From Enchytraeus crypticus (taxonomy: Eukaryota; Annelida; Clitellata; Enchytraeida; Enchytraeidae), in the NCBI GenBank assembly GCA_905160935.1, contig CAJHZI010000436.1:186001-250000 (forward strand): a stretch of DNA of 64,000 nt, in the 5' to 3' direction. The notes beneath the pieces were generated by a model. The model was not told where the DNA came from and searched no databases. It worked only from the letters and a program-made list of their open reading frames with translations. This document shows, in pieces, positions 56,001 to 64,000 of the stretch (positions are counted from its first letter, which is position 1; each line of letters opens with the position of its first letter). A program made the translations under genes and the position numbers.

Positions 56001-59000
56001 ATTCTAAGATCTGTTGCCTTGTTATATTGCCTTATTGAAAAGGTTTATGTGCTTTGCAGTCCCAAAGCAGCACTATGAGAAAGAAAGTGATGGTAGATGG
56101 ATTGATTCCAATGAATAATATCCTTCTGTAGTTTAGAATTTGTGTAAAGACAATTTGTATAATTTGTGTGACGTCCCTGACATTGCCTTATGGCGAGGAA
56201 CCGGACGTTAAATTCTTATTGATTAAAGTTAACTAAGAAGTCACATAAAAAGCAATTATTAACCTACTAATTGGTTTATAAAGTAATCTTAAACTAATTT
56301 CTAGTACTTTATTCTTCAATTAATTTTTTTTGTAGCTCAGATTAATTTTGCAGCCTGATGCTACTCTAACAATTGATGCCATTTTGTTGAATTCTGAATA
56401 GGGATTGAAATAAAGGCATTACATTCTAGTGGTCACATGTCTCACAATGTTTGACACTACTATAATTAACAATTTGTATCTTGGTAATTTTGTTCCTAAA
56501 ACTCATCATCCTCCCTTGAATCCCAGTTTAACCAGGGTCGGGATACAAATAGGATGTCTCAAATCCCCTCTGTCGTAGGACAGAGAGGATTTGAGACATC
56601 CACACCACCAGCCAATCCCCCATTTGAAGACTTCCATTCACTGACATTTTTTAGCAACTTCTGGAGCCTTGGCGCTCACCAACCGAATTCTCTTTCTGAC
56701 ATTGGTATGGATCTTAGTGCTTTAGTCGCCTTCTACAATGCGTGCAGTCACCGGTTGGTCAATTCTTCAAACAACCCAGACACTACCCGGGGAAATTTTG
56801 TTTCTAAATCTAATTTGCTTAAATGAATTTTAGTGACCCGGAGCTGTTCATGTATTGCTGTGACTTATCTGATAATGCCATCCATCTTGTAAAGGTTGGT
56901 AACGTCTTAAATATAGTAATAATAATAATAATAATGGTTTAACGTCCATTTCCTCATACAGGGATGATGTCAGGGACATCATATAATATATTGTTGTAGT
57001 TTTTTTTGCATCTATAATTTATTACTGTATAATTATGTGTATGATTTGTATATAATAGATAATTATGGTTATTTCAACTTCGTTGTTTTATGTGTAAGAC
57101 TATTTTGCTGTAAGTTTTTTAAAATTAATAAAATAAGGAAATATCTGGATTCGATGTAAACAACATCATCCCTTTAATACCTGTTTAACTATGGTCAGGA
57201 TACGAGTAGACCTTCTCCACTCCGCTCTGTCTCTTACCATATCATCAATCAATCTTCTATAATCTCTTCCATTCGTTTTATAAAACTTTGGAGCCATTTC
57301 TGGAGCCTAAACGCTCACCTACCGAATGCTCTTTCTGACGTTAGTTTGGATCTTAGTGCTTTAGACGCCTTCTACAACACTTGCAGTCACCAGGTGGTCT
57401 GTTCGTCAAACAACCCAGAGACAACACGGAAAAACACAACACTGGATTCGATATTTATGATTTATATTTTTAAACTATTTATTTGCCTGTGTTTTGTGCA
57501 TAGACCAATAAAGACTACAATCCACAACGTTGCCATGCATTTGTTTTCGATGTCACCGATGCTGAAGCTTCGTTTCCATTTCCTGACGAGAGTCTAGATA
57601 TCGTTGTTCTTATATTTGTTCTCTCTGCCATCAATCCAGAAAAGTGAGTTAACATTCAAGTTCTTCTTATTTAGTAGACTATATCTTTGTAAATTGTAAT
57701 TTTTCACCTTGATCCGAGAGATATACTTGTAATAATCATTTTGTGGCGATTCATTAATCGTTATGAGCAAGGCTCAGTATTTGAATACAATTTTCAATTA
57801 TCTAAGCTAGGAAGCTGATAAAGTTTAGCAATCAATTTGTCTTTGTGCTTAGGTCTAAAATTCATTTGAATTACATGATATTCTTGAGTAATTAGCTTTT
57901 CGTCTTTTAATTTCTTAAGCAACATTGGAGGAACAAGACAAAAGAGAGAAGGATAATTTAGAGACGGGATGAGAGTAAATGAGAAATGAATGAGATCGAA
58001 ATTTTTTAAAGTTTTATTGCAAATCGTAGCATCAAAATGATGTTCAGGTATTCTAAAAACTCTTATTAAATTGTATAAATATATAAACTGTTGGTGATCA
58101 ATATTATTGATTCTTTAATTGTATATTACTATCGATTCTGAATTAAGATAATTGGAATTTGTTGTTGTTTACTTATTTTTAAAAATAAATTTTGGCCCTG
58201 TTTTTTTCATCATAATGCACTATAATCTAAATAGATAGTTCTTCAAATTTTGATATTTACTTTGTCACAAAATTTGAATCATATATTTGTAAAAATATAT
58301 TTTTTAAATTTAAATGAAAAAGAAACTTAAAAATGTTCATCTCATTTCACCTCATATATATCGTTGGCTTGGAGCACAATGGTGCCAGGCGCAGTTTAGA
58401 AATGTTAGGTAGTAAGTGCATTTAGAACGTTTGTGCACTGAAGATTCTGCTCAGGCACGCTTGGTCTCTTGTGTTTTGGTTTCAAGTCAGTATTATAATA
58501 CCTACTATCACTTGGTACCTTTGTGCACTGAAAGATACAAGTATTATAATAATACTACAATGTGCATGTCGTTTTAAGTCAAAAAGTGACTTGGCACCTT
58601 AGTGCTCCAAGCCATCGATATATAAGTACTGTATAAATATAGTAACTATTTTGCCATATCTGTAATTTAACATGTTGTTTCTCTGCTCTAACTTTCTGCA
58701 GTCGTTAGATGGAAATGTAATAAAGGAACCTATTTTTAATATAAATTGTACAGACTTCTGTGATCGTAATGAAATGCTGGATGGCTAATATTCCTTTTGT
58801 AATTAAAAACTGTGAGACTCGAGAATTTCGATATGAACTCTAAGAGATTCTTGTGATTAAGGAATGAATGACTGTCTAATTTAGTGATGAATACTATATA
58901 TATGCCTTATTTGTATCATAAAGCATGACTTATGCTATCTGTTGCGATAATTACTGAATGCACATTCTGTAGGATTGATATTAACCATTAAATAAGCGTT

Positions 59001-61766
59001 TTTGAGAGTGAGTGATTTGAAAAAATTATAAAATTTCAATTTAAGATCAAGTAAAAGTTCTAGGACGAAAACCTGACAAAGACCTATATATATTAAACTT
59101 TAGTAAATCTAAATTGATCAGAGGTTATAATTACATTGCGAAGCCAAGTGCTTGTACAGTGTTGAAACTTTCGTAGCAATGAAAGACGGACATTTTAAAG
59201 TTAAAATGGTATTTATTGTAGATTTCCTCAGGTGATCGGCAGATTGAAAAGAGCGTTGAAGCCAGGAGGCCTGATACTGTTCAGAGACTACGGCAGATAT
59301 GATCTCACTCAGCTGCGCTTTAAGAAGGGTATTAACTATATTATTCATTAACCTTCCTTTCACCCATCCTTAATCTCAACCTTAAATAATATAATGCCCT
59401 TGTTGTGTCCGGAACCCTGAAGAATAAACCAACTGTACGTGTTGTAAGAGGCAATAGAACAAAACCTGACTTAGGTAACAGAAAACAGCCTCAGAAGCAT
59501 TATCTTTTTTCCCAAGTGGTAGGCTTCTTAATTTATGAATATGGCTTGTGCATTTTGTGAAGTAATTAAGCTGTTGATCTATGGCGTACTCAATATGGAT
59601 CATGAAAGCAGACTTAGAGTATGAACATGTATCTTGGACTTGCCAATTGGCAAAATACTAAATAGAGCGAGTTTAAAGACTAGCAATTGATTATGATTGT
59701 ATATATTATGTTGTAATTTATTTCATTTCTTAAATTTCATGAATGTTTAATTTATTTAAAGTATGTCCAGCTATTGCATTAGCATCGTTTAATTAACTTA
59801 ATAGTTTATTTTGCCTGCATGGTTTTGCCTATTTGACTCATTTTCTCATTGAATCGCTCATGAGACTGGTTTTCTTTATCATTCCATTGGTTATGTAGAT
59901 TGTTATTTTTGCATCATTTTTGAACCTGTTTGTTTTTTGTTTGTCGATTTAGGTATGATTCAATAACACTCAATGATGTCATTAATGACAGTTCAAGCTC
60001 TTTGTTTGTAAGATCTTGAACTTTGCTTTGTCATAGAGTATTTGAGGATTTCTACTCGATTGCTACTTTGATCGTGGCTTGTAACTAACACGAATCACCT
60101 GAATTTCAAATTGTACTTTTAGAATGCAGAGCAACTGCAAAACCAGAAGGTCATACCACGCTATATAGCTTGAAATATTTAAAATAAAATAATAATCTCA
60201 GGATCGTGGCTTAATATCAGACACAGTTCTTGGATAATACCATACTTCGACATGTTACGTGTATACTGCCAAAATTTTTCTGGAATCCCATCAACGATTC
60301 AGGAATTGATTCTCTGACGTCATCATTGGTTAAAGAAATGGACATAACACGTTTATCATTATGATTATTTATGTACCCCGGATGTAAAGAACCCGATGTT
60401 TGATAAAAACGATTCAAGCAATACATGCTGAATCGCCATAATCCAATTAGCGAGTTTCAGTTCGCTAATTAAAGAAATTAGTTAGGTATGGTGATGCTCT
60501 TTTATGAAGGTCCTCTGTCGGTTGGTGATTCCTGGATGGGGCTCCCCGGTATTTGGGTCTCCCTTGTTATGGGGTCCACCGGGGTAATTGGGAATCTCTC
60601 AGGACCCCTTGTGGGTGGATTTTCTGTGTGGTGGGTGACCCACCTTCTTTATGGTAGGTGGCCCACTCTCAGGCTGTTGGGTAGCAAGCCTAGACTAAGT
60701 TCATTGCTCATGTTTGACATTTTTAGGCAGATGTCTTGGAGACAATTTCTATGTAAGAGGTGATGGTACTAAAGTCTACTTTTTTACTCAAGGTATATAT
60801 AAATAGATTTTGGAATTTATTTTAACGGCTAGAGTTTGAAGAAAAAAACGTTAATTATAAATAATTTAATATTTAATTTTGTATTGGAAATTTATAAAGA
60901 ATTTACAATAATTATTGAAACGTTTGAACGTTTACAATGAATTTTAAAAATGTCTTATTTTAGCAACATAATTACTTCTTTCTCTAATGATTCTTTATTG
61001 ATTTGGTTTTTAGAAAGTTGTCTTGGTGTACTGAAGACAACACAAATGTTAGATATCTTGAGTATTTATGTATAAACTTAAATTTATAATTTAATTTGCT
61101 TGATTAATTAAAATTAATTTTAGTGAATAGTGGAGTTAGATCATATTGATAGATTAATGGATGTAAGATGTTTGATTTTGTTTGATTGATTAAATAATTA
61201 TAATGGATATTACTGAGCTATCAGTTACTGCTAATCAAACAAATAAGTAAACTAATCTATTAATGTTACTATAAAATGTGTAGATTTTTAAAATATTATG
61301 TAGTATCCGTAGATTTTCTAAATGAATTACTGTCCATTAATAAAACTTATTTGTAGGATTTATTTACAGAGATATTTCTGCTATATTTGTTTATGCATTA
61401 TTTTTTATCTAGGTCAATATTTTGCTTTCATTTAATTTTTTATTTCATATTTCCTTATAAATTCATATGCAACGATTTTTTAAACTTAATATTTAACTAT
61501 AAACTGTCGCTATCTAGAGAAGGGTTTTTATTTATTATTTAACCCATTGTAGCTCTGTAAATAAAGATTTTTGATTATTTATAATAGAGGAGCTTCGAGA
61601 TCTGTTTGCTAAGAGTGAAGGAATGATTGAAGAGCAGAATATCATCGACAGAAGGCTACAGGTTAACCGAGGTCGTCAGATCAAGATGTATCGTGTCTGG
61701 ATTCAATGCAAATATCGTAAACCGAAGCTAGCTGATCAATCTGATCAGGCTGGCTCGGCTCTATAG
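52971..61766 (+). CDS. METTL2: Gene 3: METTL2-type tRNA N3-methylcytidine methyltransferase
   Basis: Eight exons (52971-53059, 54456-54547, 55442-55748, 56834-56894, 57504-57643, 59222-59328, 60727-60792, 61588-61766) join in frame to 1041 nt, or 346 residues. This is close to the roughly 380 of vertebrate METTL2. Family hallmarks in order: [20 protein letters not shown] (14-33), [15 protein letters not shown] (82-96), SAM motif [11 protein letters not shown] (145-154), [27 protein letters not shown] (207-226), [39 protein letters not shown] and [20 protein letters not shown]. Members use S-adenosylmethionine to make m3C at position 32 of certain tRNA anticodon loops. METTL2 acts on Thr and Arg tRNAs; METTL8 is the mitochondrial paralogue. 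No mitochondrial presequence is evident here. ATG 52971 has an in-frame stop just upstream. Confidence 0.96.
53060..54455 (+). other. METTL2: METTL2 intron 1
   Basis: GTAGTA to TTTAG. It contains (AAT)n runs and the GAT-tail repeat. A 79-codon frame at 53293-53532 is not supported as coding. Confidence 0.8.
54305..54352 (+). repeat. Dispersed repeat with (GAT)n tail, 3' end only
   Basis: TTAAACTGGGATTAAAGGGA then GATGATGATGATGA matches the end of the 9.7 kb copy. It lies in METTL2 intron 1. Confidence 0.6.
54456..54547 (+). CDS. METTL2: METTL2 exon 2
   Basis: The acceptor ATTTAG|GGATAA completes Trp. It encodes [17 protein letters not shown] and ends DPEKL. The donor CTGC|GTGAGT is strong. 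Confidence 0.93.
54890..55330 (+). mobile_element. LINE reverse transcriptase relic in METTL2 intron 2
   Basis: Conceptual translation gives typical non-LTR RT palm/thumb segments with frameshifts and stops: [25 protein letters not shown] text, [15 protein letters not shown] in place of the (F/Y)ADDQ box, a degraded [21 protein letters not shown], and [20 protein letters not shown]. The first catalytic Asp of the box is Tyr here, so it is dead. It lies in the same orientation as the host gene. Confidence 0.85.
55442..55748 (+). CDS. METTL2: METTL2 exon 3 (SAM motif I)
   Basis: The exon encodes residues 61-163, from [14 protein letters not shown] to the glycine-rich SAM loop EVGCGVGNT. The acceptor is TATTTCAG|TGACG and the donor CAA|GTAAGA. 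Confidence 0.95.
55932..55961. repeat. Perfect 13-bp-arm hairpin in METTL2 intron 3
   Basis: TGATATGTTGCTA, loop ATTC, TAGCAACATATCA. Confidence 0.8.
56166..56222 (+). repeat. GACGTCC-element in METTL2 intron 3
   Basis: Contains GTGACGTCCCTGACATTGCC, then GAGGAACCGGACGTTAAAT. Confidence 0.6.
56505..56805 (-). repeat. Dispersed (GAT)n-tailed repeat in METTL2 intron 3
   Basis: Nearly full-length copy: CAGTTTAACCAGGGTCGGGA, GCGCTCACCAACCGAATTC and CACCGGTTGGTCAATTCTTC. It contains a local foldback at 56552-56601 that is absent from the other copies. Confidence 0.7.
56552..56601. repeat. 23-bp-arm foldback inside a repeat copy
   Basis: Arms 56552-56574 and 56579-56601 pair with one mismatch around loop GTAG. 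They begin GGATGTCTCAAATCC. Confidence 0.85.
56834..56894 (+). CDS. METTL2: METTL2 exon 4
   Basis: This 61-base exon is too short to stand out as an ORF. It encodes [21 protein letters not shown]; the acidic Asp after CC fits the SAM-ribose binding position. The acceptor is TTTTAG|TGACC and the donor AAG|GTTGGT. Confidence 0.93.
56920..56983 (-). repeat. GACGTCC-element in METTL2 intron 4
   Basis: (AAT)n then GGTTTAACGTCCATTTCCTC and CAGGGATGATGTCAGGGAC. It starts 26 bases after the exon 4 donor. Confidence 0.6.
57170..57430 (-). repeat. Dispersed (GAT)n-tailed repeat in METTL2 intron 4
   Basis: Second intronic copy in the same orientation as the one 660 bases upstream (TTAACTATGGTCAGGATACG, then ACGCTCACCTACCGAATGC). 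The METTL2 exon between the two copies could be exposed to unequal exchange. Confidence 0.7.
57504..57643 (+). CDS. METTL2: METTL2 exon 5
   Basis: The exon encodes residues 184-230, with [10 protein letters not shown] and [17 protein letters not shown]. The acceptor is GTGCATAG|ACCAA and the donor AAAA|GTGAGT. A copy of a dispersed repeat lies directly upstream and ends close to the acceptor. Confidence 0.94.
57650..59221 (+). other. METTL2: METTL2 intron 5
   Basis: GTGAGT (from 57644) to TTGTAG. Apart from the MITE it is AT-rich with no feature. Confidence 0.8.
58355..58624. mobile_element. MITE of about 270 bp with imperfect terminal inverted repeats
   Basis: The left end TATATATCGTTGGCTTGGAG and the reverse complement of the right end TATATATCGATGGCTTGGAG match for about 35 bases with few mismatches (GAGCACNANGGTGCCA continues). 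There is no coding capacity. Target duplication is unclear because the ends are TA repeats. The superfamily is not assigned. It lies in METTL2 intron 5. Confidence 0.72.
59222..59328 (+). CDS. METTL2: METTL2 exon 6
   Basis: The exon encodes residues 231-265, with [19 protein letters not shown]. The acceptor is TTATTGTAG|ATTTCC. A nearby CCTCAG ten bases inside would shift the frame. The donor is AAGG|GTATTA. Confidence 0.94.
59566..59672 (+). repeat. LINE-tail related repeat in METTL2 intron 6
   Basis: TTGATCTATGGCGTACTC, GAAAGCAGACTTAGAGTATG and CTTGGACTTGCCAATTGGC match the family. The GA tail is nearly absent. Confidence 0.6.
59700..60490. other. METTL2 intron 6, unique part
   Basis: AT-rich. 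A 69-codon minus frame at 60217-60426 lacks support. Confidence 0.5.
60500..60700. other. GC-rich block before METTL2 exon 7
   Basis: G/T-rich with GGGG and CCCC runs (GATGGGGCTCCCCGG, GGGGTCCACCGGGG, GTGGGTGACCCACC), several short inverted repeats, and base use unlike the AT-rich intron. An open plus frame crosses it but enters exon 7 out of the METTL2 frame. Confidence 0.5.
60727..60792 (+). CDS. METTL2: METTL2 exon 7
   Basis: This 66-base exon encodes [22 protein letters not shown] less its split ends. The acceptor is TTTTTAG|GCAGA and the donor CAAG|GTATAT. A GC-rich block precedes it. Confidence 0.95.
60793..61587 (+). other. METTL2: METTL2 intron 7
   Basis: GTATAT to ATAATAG. Strongly AT-rich with no feature. 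Confidence 0.8.
61588..61766 (+). CDS. METTL2: METTL2 exon 8 and stop
   Basis: The exon encodes [17 protein letters not shown], the conserved [11 protein letters not shown] and [10 protein letters not shown], then a short non-conserved tail to TAG. The acceptor is TTATAATAG|AGGAG. Confidence 0.95.
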
Positions 61767-61824
61767 TAAAAATATAGCTATATGCGATGGGATTCTTAGT
61801 TAATTGACTGTTAATCTTCGTCAT

Positions 61825-61925
61825 CATCATCATCTTCCTTTAAATCACAGTTTGGCTATGGTCGAGATACGAATATACCTTTTCCACTTCTCTCTGCCGC
61901 ATATCATATCATCCGTCACTTGCCT
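61825..61925 (-). repeat. Dispersed (GAT)n-tailed repeat, 3' part
   Basis: CATCATCATCATCTTCC then CACAGTTTGGCTATGGTCG follows the METTL2 stop by about 60 bases, so it probably lies in the 3'UTR. Confidence 0.6.
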
Positions 61926-61929
61926 ATAA

Positions 61930-62900
61930 ATTTAATTTAATTGACTGTCATTAGAACTTTTATATAATAGAAATCGTAAATACTTAATTTAAGACTGAAC
62001 TAGAGATTTTATATGACGGAATTATTTGCAAAGCTCCGTCATTTTTGTTAGTTTTATCTTATTCGAAATCTAAATTTATCGTCTTTAAAAATAATTTTGG
62101 TCAAGATTTTCTTATGTAGAGTGTCTAATTGTTGACATGTCTACTCACTGCTGAATGCTGATAATTAATGAAAGTGAAGACGCTAATTTCACGGACTTCA
62201 TGACTTCGTATGTGTTTCTCGGGTCGCCAAGTCATAAACTGCTTAGGCAGGCTTGGCGATAAGATGCCCATTATTTACCTTACTCTGTTCATTGGCACTA
62301 ATTCCCTTGTTCTGCGATCATATGATGCCTTCTGCATTGCACGTTGCTTTTTTCTTATATTTCATTCGTGCTTGTAATGTAATTGAAAATGCGAATGAAA
62401 CTTAACTCTTCAAACTTTATTTTAGCTAAACTTCTACTTGTAGACATAAAATTTGAGCCATACTTAACGTACACAAGCTCGCAACTGAAATGTAATTGAG
62501 CCTTAACCCAAACCGATCAGAATATATAATGCTCTGTTTCAGTTCGATTCGGTTTCAAAATGTATTTTTTAATTCTTCAATAAGGGAATCGAAATGAGTG
62601 CAGAAACAAAAAACAAGAACACAGCGCGCACATTATAATGTGGTACTATAGGGATTTACCGTTCTATAAAAGAATTGAATATCTTTTTAAAATGTGTCAT
62701 CTTACAATGAATGTAATTACACTGTATCATGTTACAATGTAGGAGCGCATCAATGATTCACTGTAGCATAACTGTACCATTTGAAGTATGACACATGTAT
62801 GACACGTGTAGTCGTGATGCCTATGCCCTGGTGGCAGCGCTAGTTTAGAGTCACATTTCTACATGTATGCTTTGCAATGTAATCCTACCTCTTGTCGTAA
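61930..62900. other. No gene; probable METTL2 3' flank
   Basis: No coding frame and no canonical AATAAA seen near the stop. Confidence 0.45.
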
Positions 62901-62910
62901 AAGATATGAA

Positions 62911-62998
62911 AAGGTTAAAGCCTAGTTTAGCGTCAGTTTTCGACCACAAGGCTCATTAGTGACGGATGAACGCAGGATTTAACTCTCGCTCAGATATC
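62911..62998 (-). repeat. SINE, 3' part
   Basis: AAAGCCTAGTTTAGCGTCAG then CATTAGTGACGGATGAACGC is the reverse complement of the family. Confidence 0.55.
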
Positions 62999-63219
62999 TA
63001 TTACAACACCTGCATAACACTTCTCTCAATGTTCTGCTTATAAATTAGCCGAAAGATATTTTTAACAAATATTCCATCAAATAGCATCGACTATAATTAT
63101 ATGCATGGAAATCCTTTGAACAAAATATAAAGTAATTGGGTTGAGAAAAGAAAATTGTAACTATAAATTAACTAAAACTGAAAGGTTTAATTTTCACATT
63201 GGTTTAATTTTGTGCTGCA

Positions 63220-63348
63220 CCGTTGTGGCTTGTTGGCATGTTGTTCGACAGCGGAACAGTAGGTGCAGGTTCAAATCCCGTGCTATCCCGTCACAGGTTG
63301 ACATGCTATATAACTTGAAATTGACGTCAAACTAGGCTTTTACTTTTG
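63220..63348 (+). repeat. tRNA-headed SINE
   Basis: TTGTTGGCATGTTGTTCGAC (box A-like) and CAGGTTCAAATCCCGTG (box B) precede GAAATTGACGTCAAACTAGG. It is the clearest tRNA-like head in the window. Confidence 0.62.
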
Positions 63349-63349
63349 A

Positions 63350-64000
63350 TGAAAGCTCTAATCGAACAAGAGCACCACAGAAATTTTGGAGTTAAATTCT
63401 ACCTTGACAAACTACTCTTATGCGGACTAAAAGTTGTGAAATAACGATGTAATGAGGACGCGCAGTTTATTACACGACTGATACAACAACTCTGCGATGT
63501 GAACACGAGAGCTAGTTAACGGCTCATTGCAGTCAAGCGACTGTCAGTCAGCCAGTTGAGTTCAAACAATGTAGGCACGTATACATCTTGTAACGCCTAT
63601 TCTGAAATTAGTTGTTTCGCTATAGTATAGTTATATATCGAAACACAACGAATTCCATGCACAACTAATTACTAACTAACAGTCTAAACATATTTTAGGT
63701 TGCATAGGATTAATTTTTCATCTGCCAATTTGATTTACTTAGGCCTAGCTATGGATTTTTCTGTAACATTTTAGAGAAAACCCTAAAATACTAAATCTAA
63801 ATTTGTACTGTGTCTGAATAAAATCTATAAAGGGAGTCAGGTTCGACAATGGATTAGCAATGACTGGAAATAGTGAATGAATTTACTAATTCCCGGATTT
63901 CCTGAGTGTTTAAAGTCAGATAGGCATCACAATGGAGTGATGATTCAGAGGTCTTGGATTGGAATTTTAGACGAGTGAATGATATAACGAAATAGAAGGA
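63350..64000. other. No gene seen
   Basis: Unique-looking sequence to the window edge. No feature is supported. Confidence 0.5.

Noticed and set aside
59222..59231. CCTCAG as the METTL2 exon 6 acceptor
   Set aside because: It would create an immediate stop; TTGTAG ten bases earlier keeps the frame and family alignment.
60488..60763. 91-codon plus frame before METTL2 exon 7
   Set aside because: It is out of the METTL2 frame and crosses a real splice acceptor; treated as a GC-rich intronic block.

Overview
This window looks like nuclear DNA from an invertebrate animal. It is AT-rich and repeat-rich, its genes are split by GT-AG introns, and there are no operons or bacterial features. The protein families (a METTL2-type tRNA methyltransferase, an HMG-box protein, and a protein with a WH1-like region followed by a CRIB-like motif) are animal or eukaryotic. 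tRNA-headed SINEs, LINE relics whose RT carries a DDQ-type box, hAT and MITE elements and many microsatellites also fit an invertebrate. I cannot name the phylum from the sequence.

Layout. Bases 1 to 26,000 hold no convincing gene. They contain transposon debris: LINE 3' ends, SINEs, 5S rRNA-like relics, an almost intact non-autonomous hAT element of 1.3 kb, and long simple repeats. A CpG-rich patch near 23.15-23.53 kb is the only promoter-like stretch there. Gene 1 (+, 26,104-33,270) has two coding exons split by a 5.3 kb intron and encodes about 631 residues: a long disordered N-terminus, a WH1/PH-like region and a CRIB-like motif. Bases 33.3-43.4 kb are intergenic repeats, including a perfect palindrome and a 5S-like copy. 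Gene 2 (-, 48,504-43,486) has five coding exons that join in frame into a 604-residue HMG-box protein with a Q/A-rich N-terminal half and a C-terminal coiled coil. Several of its exon edges have local tandem duplications, one of which copies a 5' splice site. Bases 48.5-52.97 kb lie between the divergently oriented genes 2 and 3 and contain CR1/Jockey-like RT relics. Gene 3 (+, 52,971-61,766) has eight exons that join in frame into a 346-residue METTL2-type tRNA m3C methyltransferase. Its introns carry a LINE RT relic, two copies of a (GAT)n-tailed repeat, SINEs and a MITE. Bases 61.8-64 kb hold SINE pieces only.

The three genes show no functional link. Gene 3 acts on tRNA, gene 2 probably on chromatin or DNA, and gene 1 probably in Rho/Cdc42-type signalling. 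The most unusual material is in the repeats. Two SINE-like families appear to share one 3' domain. A LINE tail repeatedly ends in GA/CT microsatellites. 5S-like units occur three times. I found no evidence of a CRISPR array, phage, operon or other prokaryote-type system.
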